Origin: Kiritimatiellia bacterium
Lineage (GTDB): Bacteria; Verrucomicrobiota; Kiritimatiellia; RFP12; UBA1067
DNA: 64,000 nt
Reading direction: 5' to 3'
Assembly (NCBI GenBank): GCA_017454745.1
Contig: JAFTCL010000083.1
Location: 53,029-117,028, forward strand
Shown: positions 41,333 through 50,209 of the stretch, in pieces
How the letters are laid out: every line of letters begins with the position of its first letter
Numbering within the stretch: position 1 is the stretch's first letter
The notes under the pieces: generated by a model
Database searches by the model: none
Told to the model about the DNA's origin: nothing
What the model saw: the letters and a program-made list of their open reading frames with translations, nothing else
Position numbers and translations under genes: made by a program

Positions 41333-42336
41333 TGCGGTGGTTTCGCGGAGTGTTGACGCTTTTTGGAGTGGCGGCAGCCGCCATCAGCGCGTCCGGTTTC
41401 GAGAATCCGGTTTGGCCGCGCAATTGGCCCGACCCAACAGTGTGGCGGGCGGATGACGGTTATTACTATAGCTTTGCCACGCCGGGCCCTGGGCGGCACG
41501 GGCTTATCCGCAGCCGCGATTTCTTTAAATGGGAATCTTCGGGCAAAGATCCGTTCACGCCCGACACATGGCGCAAACTGCATGACGGCTGGCGAAACAT
41601 TTGGGCGCCGGATGTCGCCAAAATCGGCGGCAAGTGGCTGATGTACGTTACGGTTTACAATTCGGCGGAAGATTGCGCCGTCGCGGTGTTGAGTTCGTTT
41701 AAACCCGCCGGGCCTTTTGAGTATCGCGGTATTGTTACCAAGAGCCGCGACACGAAAATCCGCGACACCATCGACCCGGAGGCGGTGGTAGATCCGGGTA
41801 CCGGAAAGGTGTGGCTTTTTTTTGGCAGCGTGGGAAAAATTCATCGGGTAGAACTGGCCCGCGACGGTTTGGCATTGGCCCCGGGTGCCAAATATGTGCA
41901 TGTGGCGGGATTGACCGATCGGGAAAATCCGTCTCGTGAAAAGGTGTTTGAAGGTTCATACCTTTACCGCCACAACGGTTACTGGTATCTATTCGCCAGC
42001 GCGGGACGGTTTTCTGACGAAAGTTACCGCATTGTGGTGGGGCGCAGCCGTACCTTGGACGGTGAGTTCATCGATAAACACGGTAATCCCATGACCAGAG
42101 GCTTTGCGGAGCCGTTATTGTGGTCGGAGCGGGGGGACGCTTTTTACGGGCCGGGACACAACGGCGAAATTTTTACCCTCAACAACGGGCGCAGCTATCT
42201 GGTTTACCACTGCCACTGGCGGGAGAAAGACCGTCCGGGCAGCAGGCCGCGCGTGATGATGGTTCAGGAAATCCGTTGGGACAAATCCGGTTGGCCGTAC
42301 ATTGAGGGCAACCATCCGGCGGCGGTCGTTAAGTAG
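41332..42336 (+). CDS. GH43-like secreted glycoside hydrolase, second copy
   Basis: This 334-residue paralogue of the enzyme at 36486 has a short signal peptide (MRWFRGVLTLFGVAAAAISA) and the same GH43 catalytic regions: PRNWPDPTVW (base), DTIDPEAVVDPG (modulator) and FEGSYLYRHNGYWYLF (acid), plus YGPGHNGEIF. The ATG at 41332 has GGAGG 6 bases upstream and overlaps the rfbC stop by one base; an in-frame GTG one codon earlier lacks this spacing. It is in the same run as the secreted FAD oxidoreductase, 12 bases downstream. Arabinan, arabinoside or xyloside substrates are expected. Confidence 0.85.
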   Translation: MRWFRGVLTLFGVAAAAISASGFENPVWPRNWPDPTVWRADDGYYYSFATPGPGRHGLIRSRDFFKWESSGKDPFTPDTWRKLHDGWRNIWAPDVAKIGGKWLMYVTVYNSAEDCAVAVLSSFKPAGPFEYRGIVTKSRDTKIRDTIDPEAVVDPGTGKVWLFFGSVGKIHRVELARDGLALAPGAKYVHVAGLTDRENPSREKVFEGSYLYRHNGYWYLFASAGRFSDESYRIVVGRSRTLDGEFIDKHGNPMTRGFAEPLLWSERGDAFYGPGHNGEIFTLNNGRSYLVYHCHWREKDRPGSRPRVMMVQEIRWDKSGWPYIEGNHPAAVVK

Positions 42337-42348
42337 GGAGGTCGGCTT

Positions 42349-44196
42349 ATGCGTTGCGCTATTTGCTTTTTATTGTTGGTTTCGGCCTTGCGAATCGGCG
42401 CGGTGACGGTGATGGTGGAGGCGGAGTCGTTCGCCGACAAAGGCGGTTGGGTAGTGGACCAGCAGTTTATGGATCAGATGGGTTCGCCGTTTTTGTTGGC
42501 GCATGGGTTGGGTAGCCCGGTCACCGCCGCCAAGACTACAGTCCGCATCGCCGAAGCTGGACGCTACCGGGTGTTGGCGCGAACTCGGAATTGGGCGGCG
42601 CACTGGAGCAAAAACGGTGCTCCGGGACGATTCTCCGTGGCGGTAAACGATACCGTTCTGCCCAAGATTATGGGCGTTAACGGCGTGGCGTGGGCTTGGC
42701 ACGAGGCCGGACAGGTTGAATTGTCAGTCGGCGAAGTTTCTTTAGAACTGCGGGATTTGACCGGATTCGACGGACGTTGCGATGCAGTGGCGTTGACTAC
42801 CGACGCTACAGATCCGCCCAATACCCCGGACGAATTGGAGCGGTACCGCCGCAATTGCGGGTTGCTTCGCCGGGCCGCCGACGATGTAAAGGCGGATTTG
42901 ATTGTGGCGGGCGGCGGGATCGCCGGGATTTGCGCGGCGATATCCGCATCGAGATTGGGCTTGTCGGTGGCGCTGTTGCAGGATCGCCCGGTGTTGGGCG
43001 GGTGCAACAGCTCCGAAGTGCGGGTGCATCTGGGCGGGCGGCTGAACATTGGCCCGTATCCGCGGCTGGGCGATGTGGTGAACGAGATCGGTCCGGCCAA
43101 AGGCGGCAACGCCCAACCCGCGGCGCGGTATGAGGATGACCGCAAAATGGCGGTAGTGTCCGCCGAAAAGAATTTGCTGTTGTTTCTAAGCACCCGCGCT
43201 ATCGGCGTTGAGAAATCCGGTCATCGTATCACGGCGGTAATCGGGCGCAACATCGAGACGGGCGTGGAGACCCGTTTCATCGCGCCGTTGGTGGTGGATT
43301 GCACCGGAGACGGGGCGGTGGGGATGCTGGCGGGCGCAGAGTACCGTTACGGACGGGAAAGCCAGTCCGAGACCGGAGAAAAAACCGCGGTTGAAAAATC
43401 GGATGCAGCCACCATGGGCGCGTCGGTGCAGTGGTACTCCCGGAAAGGCAACCAACCCGAACCTTTCCCCGACATCGATTGGGCGTTGCCGTTTACCGAA
43501 CAATCCTGCGAGAAGGTAAAGATGGGGGAGTGGACGTGGGAGACCGGGATGACGCTTGACCAGATCAACGATTTTGAAAAGATACGGGATTACGGTTTGA
43601 TGGTGGTTTACTCCAATTGGAACTTTCTCAAGAACCGTTCGGAATTTAAGTCCGAGTACGCCAACTTAAGCTTGGATTGGGTGGCGTATGTGGCCGGCAA
43701 GCGCGAATCCCGCCGATTAATCGGCGATTATGTTTTGCGTGAGCAGGATCTGGTTGACCGTCAGGTTTATCCGGACGGAACCTGTTGCACCACCTGGAGT
43801 GTGGACCTGCATTATCCCGACCCGAAAAACACCAAGAACTTTCCTGGCGCCGAGTTTAAATCCATCGCCAAGCACCGGACGATTTACCCGTATCCGATTC
43901 CCTACCGCTGTCTGTATTCAAAGAACATCGGCAATCTGTTCATGGCCGGGAGAAACATCAGCGTCACCCATGTGGCGCTGGGCACGGTTCGCGTGATGCG
44001 CACCACCGGAATGATGGGCGAGGTGGTCGGGATGGCGGCGGCGGTTTGCAAACGCAACGGGTGTCTGCCGCGAGACGTGTATGCCGACCACTTTGACGAA
44101 CTAAAAAAGCTGATGGAGCAGGGGGTCGGTAACGGCGACAAGCAGCCGCCGCAAAATTACAATTTAGGCTCGACGCTTTGGAAGCCGGAAAAGTAG
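42349..44196 (+). CDS. Secreted FAD-dependent oxidoreductase with an N-terminal CBM-like domain
   Basis: This 615-residue protein has a signal peptide (MRCAICFLLLVSALRIGA) and a short beta-rich N-terminal region (residues about 20-160, VEAESFADKGGWVVDQQF, then AGRYRVLARTRNWAAHWSKN) resembling the carbohydrate-binding domains that precede many glycan enzymes. The FAD domain starts at about residue 180 with DLIVAGGGIAGICAAISASRLG and continues with VLGGCNSSEVRV, LVVDCTGDGAVGMLAGAEYRYG and, at the end, NLFMAGRNISVTHVALGTVRVM. This matches PF12831-type FAD oxidoreductases. Export of a flavoenzyme suggests extracytoplasmic oxidation of a sugar; the substrate is unknown. The ribosome site is GGGAGG. 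Confidence 0.82.
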   Translation: MRCAICFLLLVSALRIGAVTVMVEAESFADKGGWVVDQQFMDQMGSPFLLAHGLGSPVTAAKTTVRIAEAGRYRVLARTRNWAAHWSKNGAPGRFSVAVNDTVLPKIMGVNGVAWAWHEAGQVELSVGEVSLELRDLTGFDGRCDAVALTTDATDPPNTPDELERYRRNCGLLRRAADDVKADLIVAGGGIAGICAAISASRLGLSVALLQDRPVLGGCNSSEVRVHLGGRLNIGPYPRLGDVVNEIGPAKGGNAQPAARYEDDRKMAVVSAEKNLLLFLSTRAIGVEKSGHRITAVIGRNIETGVETRFIAPLVVDCTGDGAVGMLAGAEYRYGRESQSETGEKTAVEKSDAATMGASVQWYSRKGNQPEPFPDIDWALPFTEQSCEKVKMGEWTWETGMTLDQINDFEKIRDYGLMVVYSNWNFLKNRSEFKSEYANLSLDWVAYVAGKRESRRLIGDYVLREQDLVDRQVYPDGTCCTTWSVDLHYPDPKNTKNFPGAEFKSIAKHRTIYPYPIPYRCLYSKNIGNLFMAGRNISVTHVALGTVRVMRTTGMMGEVVGMAAAVCKRNGCLPRDVYADHFDELKKLMEQGVGNGDKQPPQNYNLGSTLWKPEK

Positions 44197-44206
44197 CGGT
44201 CCGGCA

Positions 44207-44725
44207 TCAGATGGTGGACGCTGGGCTGATGGACGACCGGTTGTGAAGGTGCGTGATGGCCAGCGCCAACGCATCGGCGGCATCGTTTTGTGGCGGTTCC
44301 GGCAATCCCAGCAGGGTTTTTACCATCTTCTGCACCTGTTCCTTCTGGGCGCCGCCGAATCCCGCCACCGCCATTTTTACCCGGCGCGGCTCATATTCGT
44401 AGGCGGGCAGTCCGAGTTTCGCGCATTGTGCCAGAATCACCCCGCGGGCATGGGCCAAAATCAGCATGGTTTTGACGTTTTTGGCGTAAAAAATGCCTTC
44501 GATTGCGGCGGCGGATGGTTGGTACTGCTCAATCAGTTTAGCCGTTTCGGTCTGCAGGTGGAGCAGGCACTCGGAAAGCGGTCGTGTCGGCGGGTTGCGG
44601 ATGGTGCCGTAATAGACCGGAACCATGCGGGAGCCTACGGTGTCCAAAATACCGATTCCGGTGGAGCGCAGCGAGGTATCCACCCCTAAAACACGTACTG
44701 TTGACAGCGGTTGCGGGTTTTCCAT
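44207..44725 (-). CDS. ruvC: Crossover junction endodeoxyribonuclease RuvC
   Basis: This is an RNase-H-fold Holliday junction resolvase, 172 residues from the ATG at 44725 (an in-frame TTG 5 codons upstream is possible). Catalytic carboxylates are visible: Asp16 in VLGVDTSLRSTG, Glu in AAIEGIFY, and the paired Asp residues in QNDAADALALA. VRKMAV-type and FGGAQKEQV stretches are also in place. It works with RuvAB in recombination repair; ruvA and ruvB are not in the window. The stop converges with the FAD oxidoreductase gene. Confidence 0.94.
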   Translation of the reverse strand: MENPQPLSTVRVLGVDTSLRSTGIGILDTVGSRMVPVYYGTIRNPPTRPLSECLLHLQTETAKLIEQYQPSAAAIEGIFYAKNVKTMLILAHARGVILAQCAKLGLPAYEYEPRRVKMAVAGFGGAQKEQVQKMVKTLLGLPEPPQNDAADALALAITHLHNRSSISPASTI

Positions 44726-44738
44726 GTGTTGCAGTGTC

Positions 44739-44772
44739 AAAAAAGCCGCGCCGGGGAGTTGCCCGGCGCGGC
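44739..44772 (-). terminator. Rho-independent terminator after serC
   Basis: On the minus strand an 11-bp G/C stem (44772-44762 with 44755-44745) and a 6-base loop are followed by T6 (44744-44739). It terminates serC before ruvC, so ruvC needs read-through or its own promoter. Confidence 0.9.
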
Positions 44773-44795
44773 GTAATCGTCCAAACCGGTAAAAA

Positions 44796-45872
44796 TTAAC
44801 CGTTGCGCTTCTCGAAATCCTTCATGAAGTCAACCAGCGTGTCAACGCCGGCCATCGGGAAAGCGTTGTATATGGAAGCGCGGATGCCGCCAACTGAACG
44901 GTGGCCCTTAAGCTGTTTCATGCCGTTCTCGCCGGCCTGCTTCACGAAGAGCGTCTCCAATTCTTCGGTCGGGAGCCTAAAGGTGATGTTCATGTCCGAA
45001 CGGCACTCTTTAAGGGCGGTACCGCGGTAGAAGTCGGAGTTGTCGATCACCTCGTAAATCTTGGCCGCTTTTTCGCGGTTCAGCTTGAAGAGGTTTTCCA
45101 TGCCTTTATTCTTCATCCAACGGGTGGTGAGGCACAGCATGTAGATTCCGAAGCAGGGCGGTGTGTTGTAAAGCGACTGTTTCTCGACGTAGGTCTGGTA
45201 ACGGAACATCGTCGGGATGGTTACGTTGCCTTTTTCCGCGAAATCCTTGCGGATTGCGACCATTGCCAAACCGGACGGACCGAGGTTCTTCTGGGCTCCG
45301 GCGTAGAACATGGCGAATTTGCTGTAGTCGCGGGGGCGGGAGAGAATGTCGGACGACATATCGCCAATCAACGGAGATCCTGTTTCCGGGATTTCCTTGA
45401 GCTGGGTGCCGGCGATCGTTTCGTTGGTGGTGATGTGGCTGTAGGCAGCGCCGGGTGTCCAGTTGATTTCCGACAGATTCGGCATGCGGGTGGGGATGTC
45501 CTTCTGGGTGTTGGCCACAATGTTAACATTGCCGACCAGCTGGGCCTGCTTAATGGCCGCCGCGCCCCAAGATCCGGCGTTAATGTAATCGGCGGTTTGT
45601 CCCGCGCCCAAAAAGTTCAGCGGGATAAACGCGAACTGCATGCTAGCACCGCCCTGCACGAACAAAACCTCGTAATCGTCGCCCAGTCCCAACAGCTCCT
45701 TAAGGTTGGACATCGCCTCGTTGTGGATTGCGTCATATTCCTTGCCGCGATGGGACATCTCCATCACCGACATCCCAGAACCCTTGTAGTCAACCAAATC
45801 CGCCTGGGCTTCCTGAAGCGCCTCTAAAGGCAAAACTGCCGGGCCGGCGCTAAAATTGTAAACGCGTGCCAT
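44796..45872 (-). CDS. serC: Phosphoserine aminotransferase
   Basis: This 358-residue PLP enzyme converts 3-phosphohydroxypyruvate to phosphoserine in serine biosynthesis. The N-terminus MARVYNFSAGPAVLP is diagnostic, with EMSHRGKEYDAIH, VLFVQGGASMQFA and the PLP lysine in FYAGAQKNLGPSGLAMV. The C-terminus carries GHRSVGGIRASIYNAFP. The ATG at 45872 is chosen because GGAG lies upstream; a start 6 codons earlier would hold this ribosome site inside the gene. A sigma-70-like promoter lies upstream, and a terminator follows. Confidence 0.96.
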   Translation of the reverse strand: MARVYNFSAGPAVLPLEALQEAQADLVDYKGSGMSVMEMSHRGKEYDAIHNEAMSNLKELLGLGDDYEVLFVQGGASMQFAFIPLNFLGAGQTADYINAGSWGAAAIKQAQLVGNVNIVANTQKDIPTRMPNLSEINWTPGAAYSHITTNETIAGTQLKEIPETGSPLIGDMSSDILSRPRDYSKFAMFYAGAQKNLGPSGLAMVAIRKDFAEKGNVTIPTMFRYQTYVEKQSLYNTPPCFGIYMLCLTTRWMKNKGMENLFKLNREKAAKIYEVIDNSDFYRGTALKECRSDMNITFRLPTEELETLFVKQAGENGMKQLKGHRSVGGIRASIYNAFPMAGVDTLVDFMKDFEKRNG

Positions 45873-45940
45873 TTTTCTAACTCCTTTCATCTCCGCTCCA
45901 CAGGCACCACGCCTTGGCTATTCGCGATGAATGGAAAATT

Positions 45941-45969
45941 ATTTTGCGCTTATTGTCGCCGGAAGTCAA
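45941..45969 (-). promoter_or_regulatory. Sigma-70-like promoter of serC
   Basis: On the minus strand TTGACT (45969-45964) and CAAAAT (45946-45941) are spaced 17 bases, about 65 bases before the serC ATG. Confidence 0.45.
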
Positions 45970-46024
45970 GTCCCAACCGCAAATCGTTGCGAAAAAATCG
46001 TTTTTTAAAACTCGGTATATCAGA

Positions 46025-46053
46025 TTGACTTTTTGGGGGGGAAACGATATGAT
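46025..46053 (+). promoter_or_regulatory. Sigma-70 promoter of the GDPD-module protein
   Basis: TTGACT (46025-46030) and TATGAT (46048-46053) have a 17-base spacing and lie about 70 bases upstream of the ATG at 46130. A G7 run sits inside the spacer. Confidence 0.6.
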
Positions 46054-46129
46054 TTTATCGCTTTTTTAGTAATGGGTTGGTTTTCGGATGGTAACATCCA
46101 GTCCCATTCTATTCAGAAAGGAAATGGGT

Positions 46130-49100
46130 ATGGCAAGTAATATCATGAAGTTGTTGTTCACTTGCGTCATTATGTTGTCGGTGACAACTTTTGGCGAGGT
46201 TAAGATGCCGCAGATTGTCTCTCACCGCGGTGAATCGCTAGATCGCCCTGAAAATACCATGGCGGCTTTCCAGCTTGCCTTTGAGCGTGGGGTGGACGGT
46301 GTAGAGTGCGATGTGTATGCGACGACCGACGGCGTTCCGGTCATTATTCATGATTCCACGACCGGTCGAACCGCCGGATCGTCCGTCAACCTTACGGTGA
46401 CCGCCAGCACTTGGGATCAGCTAAAGGATGTTCAGGTCGGACAGTTCGGCTCGTGGGCCAGCACGGAATGGGCAACGCAGACGATCCCCAAGTTTGAAGA
46501 TTACCTTGCGCTACTTTCGCAGAACGAAACCACGGTGTGCGTGGTGGAGCTAAAGGGCAACGGGGCCAACAATCTGGTCGCAAATGTGGTGGCTGCCGTT
46601 CTGGCGCAGCCTCTCGCCACGAAAGATCGTGTGGTGTTCATCGCGTTTGACGCTAATCTTATCAGCGCGGTCCGCCAAGCGTTGCCCGACTATCCGGCGT
46701 GGCTGCTTTTGAGTAACGTGTCGGACAATGGCGCAACGCTTGTGTCGAAAATCGAGGCTTGCGGCGCAACGGGGGTGGACATTAATTTCCAGGCCGCAAG
46801 CTGCAGCAACCCGGATGACATCGCGGCGGTTAAGAACGCCGGCTACACCTTCGCAGTGTGGACCTGCGACAGTGAGGATACGGCGTGGACGATTACGCAA
46901 AACGGCGTGGAATCCATTACCACCAACAAAGGCGGTGCGATGAAGACCGCCATCTCTGCTCTCGTAGCCGATGCGGAGAATCATGAGGAGATGGTTGATT
47001 TTAACTTCCCCGCAGGTTTGACCGTTCTTGACGCGGGCGCGTATGCGCAGAACGGTTTGGTCGGGCATTTTGACGGCATCCGTAACGCCGGGCTTGACCA
47101 ACCGCACGATTCGACCACGCGCACTTGGAAGAACCTGGTTTCCGGCGGGCCTGACGCGGCTTTCTACAATAACGGTGCGGTCACACAGAACGGTTACTGG
47201 AACAACGAAGGAACCGGGTTTTATTTCTCTGACAATGTGTGCGCTCGATTGACCGGTGGCATAGCGCTTGGCAGCTATTCGACGGTACAGTTGACCACCG
47301 CCATCGCAACCGGCGAGCAGTCTTCCGGTTCCGGTTATTATAAGTGCCTGTTCCACAGTGGGACCAACAGCGGGACATATCAAGACAACCCGTCGCTCTT
47401 CCTGAACAACAACAACACTAAAGGCACCAAGTCCAACACACCGATTCTCAAAGCCGATAATTATGCGGACATGAACAATAACGCGTCCCCCCGCCCCCAG
47501 TTGTCCGGATGGATGGGGCAGTACCTCACAATCATTATGGGCAACGACATGAATTACATCACCCAGACGCCGGATTACGGAACCGCAAGTGCTCGCACAG
47601 TCACCAAAGCATACGGCGATATACAGTTCTCTTGGGGCGGTGTGCCGTATGACACCAAACGCATGGTGAAAGGCACATACTATTCTGTGCGTATGTACAA
47701 CCGAAACCTGACCGAATCCGAACTGGCGTGGAACTACCTTGTTGACCAGGCCCGTTTCAGAGGCGTGATGACGAATGGCTGCGTTGTGGTTGCGTCCAAC
47801 CGGTTTGGGCTTGAAGGAAACGAGGCCAACGGGGTGTACTTCGTTAACGGAAGCCACACGTTCACCGCGCCGGAAAGTGTAACCGCAGACGGAAATGAGT
47901 ATTCTTGCGTCGGATACAAGCTGGAGTATTGGAACACAGCAAAGAGCGCTTGGAATATCGATGGGGAATATGAAGGCAACCAGTGCGACTTCACAAGATG
48001 TAATGCTATTGCCGGAATGCGTATCACATGGAACTGGAAGCTGAAAAACGGTGTAAAAAAATACGATGCGGACGACTACGTGCAGGCGGGTTTGGTTTTG
48101 AACTTCGACGGCATTCGCAATGCGGGTCTTGACCAGGCTCACAATCTTGCTGCCACGAAATGGAAAAACCTCGGCACCGGATGCGACGCGACGCTTTCGA
48201 CGTTCGACACGGCGAACCCCGGCAAGTGGGCGGCGACCGGATACGATTTCAACGCTGGCGACTGTTTCGTTACCGATCGCGAAGTGTCGCTGGCCCGTCA
48301 GGCCACGGTGCAGTTCGCCGTCGAATATATCGAAACGGTTCAGACGGTCAAATGGCCCAGCATTTTTGGCCCGTCCAACATTGATAATGATAGGTTTAAC
48401 TTCTATACCTATACCCCTAACTCTGGCAACGGTGATCAAAGACGCGGCGACTGCCTGCAGTTCAACTCCGGCAATATCAATAACAATTCTATAGGGTTGC
48501 AACCGTGGGATGGGCGTTTTGGGCATGATATTCTCGATTATACCCGTTCGAGCCATTCCAGTAAACCGTCTTACGTATGGTACACCGGCAAATATGTGGC
48601 CGACATCGGAACGTATAGGTATGGCATCGGTTCCGCTCAAAGTAGTGACGCCAAACGGAAAGAACGCGCATACACCGGTGTTATTCACGCCGTGCGCTTG
48701 TATGACCGCGTGTTGAGTGAAGCGGAACTAAAGCACAATTCAGAGGTGGACTACTGCCGCTTCTACGGTACTGCCAGCCACTCCTCCGAGACCGATTTGG
48801 TTGAGGTCCGCTCCGAAGTGCCGGCCATCGAACTGGAAGATGCCGGCGGCTGGCTTGTGCGCGGTTCTGGCTCCATTACGCTTACCGCTCCTGAAACGGC
48901 AACCGTTGGATTGTGCGAGTATTCATGCGCGGGTTACCGTACCGAAACGTGGGATGCTACTTCTCGGCAATGGGTAAACCCCGTGGTAACCGCCGACGCG
49001 ACTTCAGTCGCCATTGCGGGGACTACTGGTGCGGCAAACCGTCGCATTACGTGGCTCTGGACATTGACCAAAGGCATCCGTTCCGCCGCCGATTATGATG

Positions 49101-50095
49101 TCTATGACTATGTGCAGCAGGGGCTGGTCGCCCATTACGACGCGATCCGTAACCGCGGCGCGTCAAATGTGCACGCCTTGAAGGGCATGTACTGGCTAGA
49201 CCTCTCCTACCGCGACAATCCGATGATCGCGGCGTCAAACACTTGCTATGCTTCGTGGACGGAAAACGCTTACCGTTTCACCTCTGCCAGTGCCAGCAAT
49301 ATGCGTATGACCGAGACGATCAACCTTGGCAGGGAGTGCTCGTTCCAGTCGGTCATGGACACGACTCCGGCATCGCAGACCGTGAACTTCCCCACGTATT
49401 TCGGCACGTCAAATGATGCGGGAATGTTTACGCGCTGGGCTGGTGATGTTCTTGAATGGAAATGCGATGACTGGTGTGTCGATAACAACAATTCTTATCC
49501 GCGTCCAAAACTTTCAGGATGGCAGGGCAAATACATAAACGGCATTGTCACGTCCAGCAAGGTTTACCTTGTACAGGGGGCATCGCTTAATTATTCGGTG
49601 AAAAACAAAAATAAGGGGCCCATTGACAACCGTTCGTGGTCGGTGGGCGGCTCCTGCTATGATGTGCCGCTTGAAATCGCAAAACGCGCCTTGACCGGTG
49701 ATTTCTTCTCGCAGCGCTACTATAATCGACCGTTAACCGAGGCCGAATTGGCGCAAAACCTCAAGGTTGACGAGATCCGTTATCGCGGCAACTTTGCGAG
49801 CTATCGCGATGTGGTGGTGGTCAACGAACAGCCGGTTGAAGGCGCGGCGGTGGAAAGTTCGGTTCCCGACGGCGAATACGAGGTTACCGACCAGTGGACG
49901 TTCACCGCCGATGAGGTTGTTGTGAACGGTAGGACCTACAAACCGCGTTACACCTTGGAAACTTGGGACGGTACGGATTGGGGAACCCCGGTGCGGGTGA
50001 TAGGGAACAGCTATACCCACACCAAGGGCGACACGCCGGTACGCATTACTTGGAAATGGACTTTACATCAGGCCACGACAATCATTCTCCAATAA
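46130..50095 (+). CDS. Secreted glycerophosphodiester phosphodiesterase fused to three repeated modules
   Basis: This 1,321-residue protein has a signal peptide (MKLLFTCVIMLSVTTFGEV). Residues about 27-280 are a GDPD domain: VSHRGESLDRPENTMAAF (catalytic His32), GVECDVYATTDGVPVIIHD (Glu/Asp metal ligands and second His), and ESITTNKGG at its end. The rest is three modules of about 344 residues starting near 303, 646 and 991. Each opens with AYAQNGLVGHFDGIRNAG, DYVQAGLVLNFDGIRNAG or DYVQQGLVAHYDAIRNRG and contains a LamG/concanavalin-like sandwich, ending in an RITW-W-TL strand. The modules probably bind glycans or surfaces; the catalytic head would hydrolyse glycerophosphodiesters or teichoic-type polymers. 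The ATG at 46130 follows AAAGG at 8 bases. Confidence 0.85.
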   Translation: MASNIMKLLFTCVIMLSVTTFGEVKMPQIVSHRGESLDRPENTMAAFQLAFERGVDGVECDVYATTDGVPVIIHDSTTGRTAGSSVNLTVTASTWDQLKDVQVGQFGSWASTEWATQTIPKFEDYLALLSQNETTVCVVELKGNGANNLVANVVAAVLAQPLATKDRVVFIAFDANLISAVRQALPDYPAWLLLSNVSDNGATLVSKIEACGATGVDINFQAASCSNPDDIAAVKNAGYTFAVWTCDSEDTAWTITQNGVESITTNKGGAMKTAISALVADAENHEEMVDFNFPAGLTVLDAGAYAQNGLVGHFDGIRNAGLDQPHDSTTRTWKNLVSGGPDAAFYNNGAVTQNGYWNNEGTGFYFSDNVCARLTGGIALGSYSTVQLTTAIATGEQSSGSGYYKCLFHSGTNSGTYQDNPSLFLNNNNTKGTKSNTPILKADNYADMNNNASPRPQLSGWMGQYLTIIMGNDMNYITQTPDYGTASARTVTKAYGDIQFSWGGVPYDTKRMVKGTYYSVRMYNRNLTESELAWNYLVDQARFRGVMTNGCVVVASNRFGLEGNEANGVYFVNGSHTFTAPESVTADGNEYSCVGYKLEYWNTAKSAWNIDGEYEGNQCDFTRCNAIAGMRITWNWKLKNGVKKYDADDYVQAGLVLNFDGIRNAGLDQAHNLAATKWKNLGTGCDATLSTFDTANPGKWAATGYDFNAGDCFVTDREVSLARQATVQFAVEYIETVQTVKWPSIFGPSNIDNDRFNFYTYTPNSGNGDQRRGDCLQFNSGNINNNSIGLQPWDGRFGHDILDYTRSSHSSKPSYVWYTGKYVADIGTYRYGIGSAQSSDAKRKERAYTGVIHAVRLYDRVLSEAELKHNSEVDYCRFYGTASHSSETDLVEVRSEVPAIELEDAGGWLVRGSGSITLTAPETATVGLCEYSCAGYRTETWDATSRQWVNPVVTADATSVAIAGTTGAANRRITWLWTLTKGIRSAADYDVYDYVQQGLVAHYDAIRNRGASNVHALKGMYWLDLSYRDNPMIAASNTCYASWTENAYRFTSASASNMRMTETINLGRECSFQSVMDTTPASQTVNFPTYFGTSNDAGMFTRWAGDVLEWKCDDWCVDNNNSYPRPKLSGWQGKYINGIVTSSKVYLVQGASLNYSVKNKNKGPIDNRSWSVGGSCYDVPLEIAKRALTGDFFSQRYYNRPLTEAELAQNLKVDEIRYRGNFASYRDVVVVNEQPVEGAAVESSVPDGEYEVTDQWTFTADEVVVNGRTYKPRYTLETWDGTDWGTPVRVIGNSYTHTKGDTPVRITWKWTLHQATTIILQ

Positions 50096-50129
50096 TGCTT
50101 ATTGGATAAATCCATATCGTACTGACTTT

Positions 50130-50163
50130 AGGCGCATCCACGGTATTCATCGGGGATGCGCCT
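50130..50163 (+). terminator. Hairpin after the GDPD-module gene
   Basis: AGGCGCATCC (50130-50139) pairs perfectly with 50154-50163 around a 14-base loop. There is no T-run, so it may be a weak or Rho-assisted terminator. Confidence 0.4.
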
Positions 50164-50209
50164 GTGTCGATAGAAAACCGTAGAATGTATGTGAGATGTG
50201 GGGAAAACG

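Noticed and set aside
46550..48688. 712-codon open frame on the minus strand
   Set aside because: It is antisense to the GDPD-module protein, whose modules, signal peptide, promoter and ribosome site are convincing. The antisense translation has no recognisable domain.
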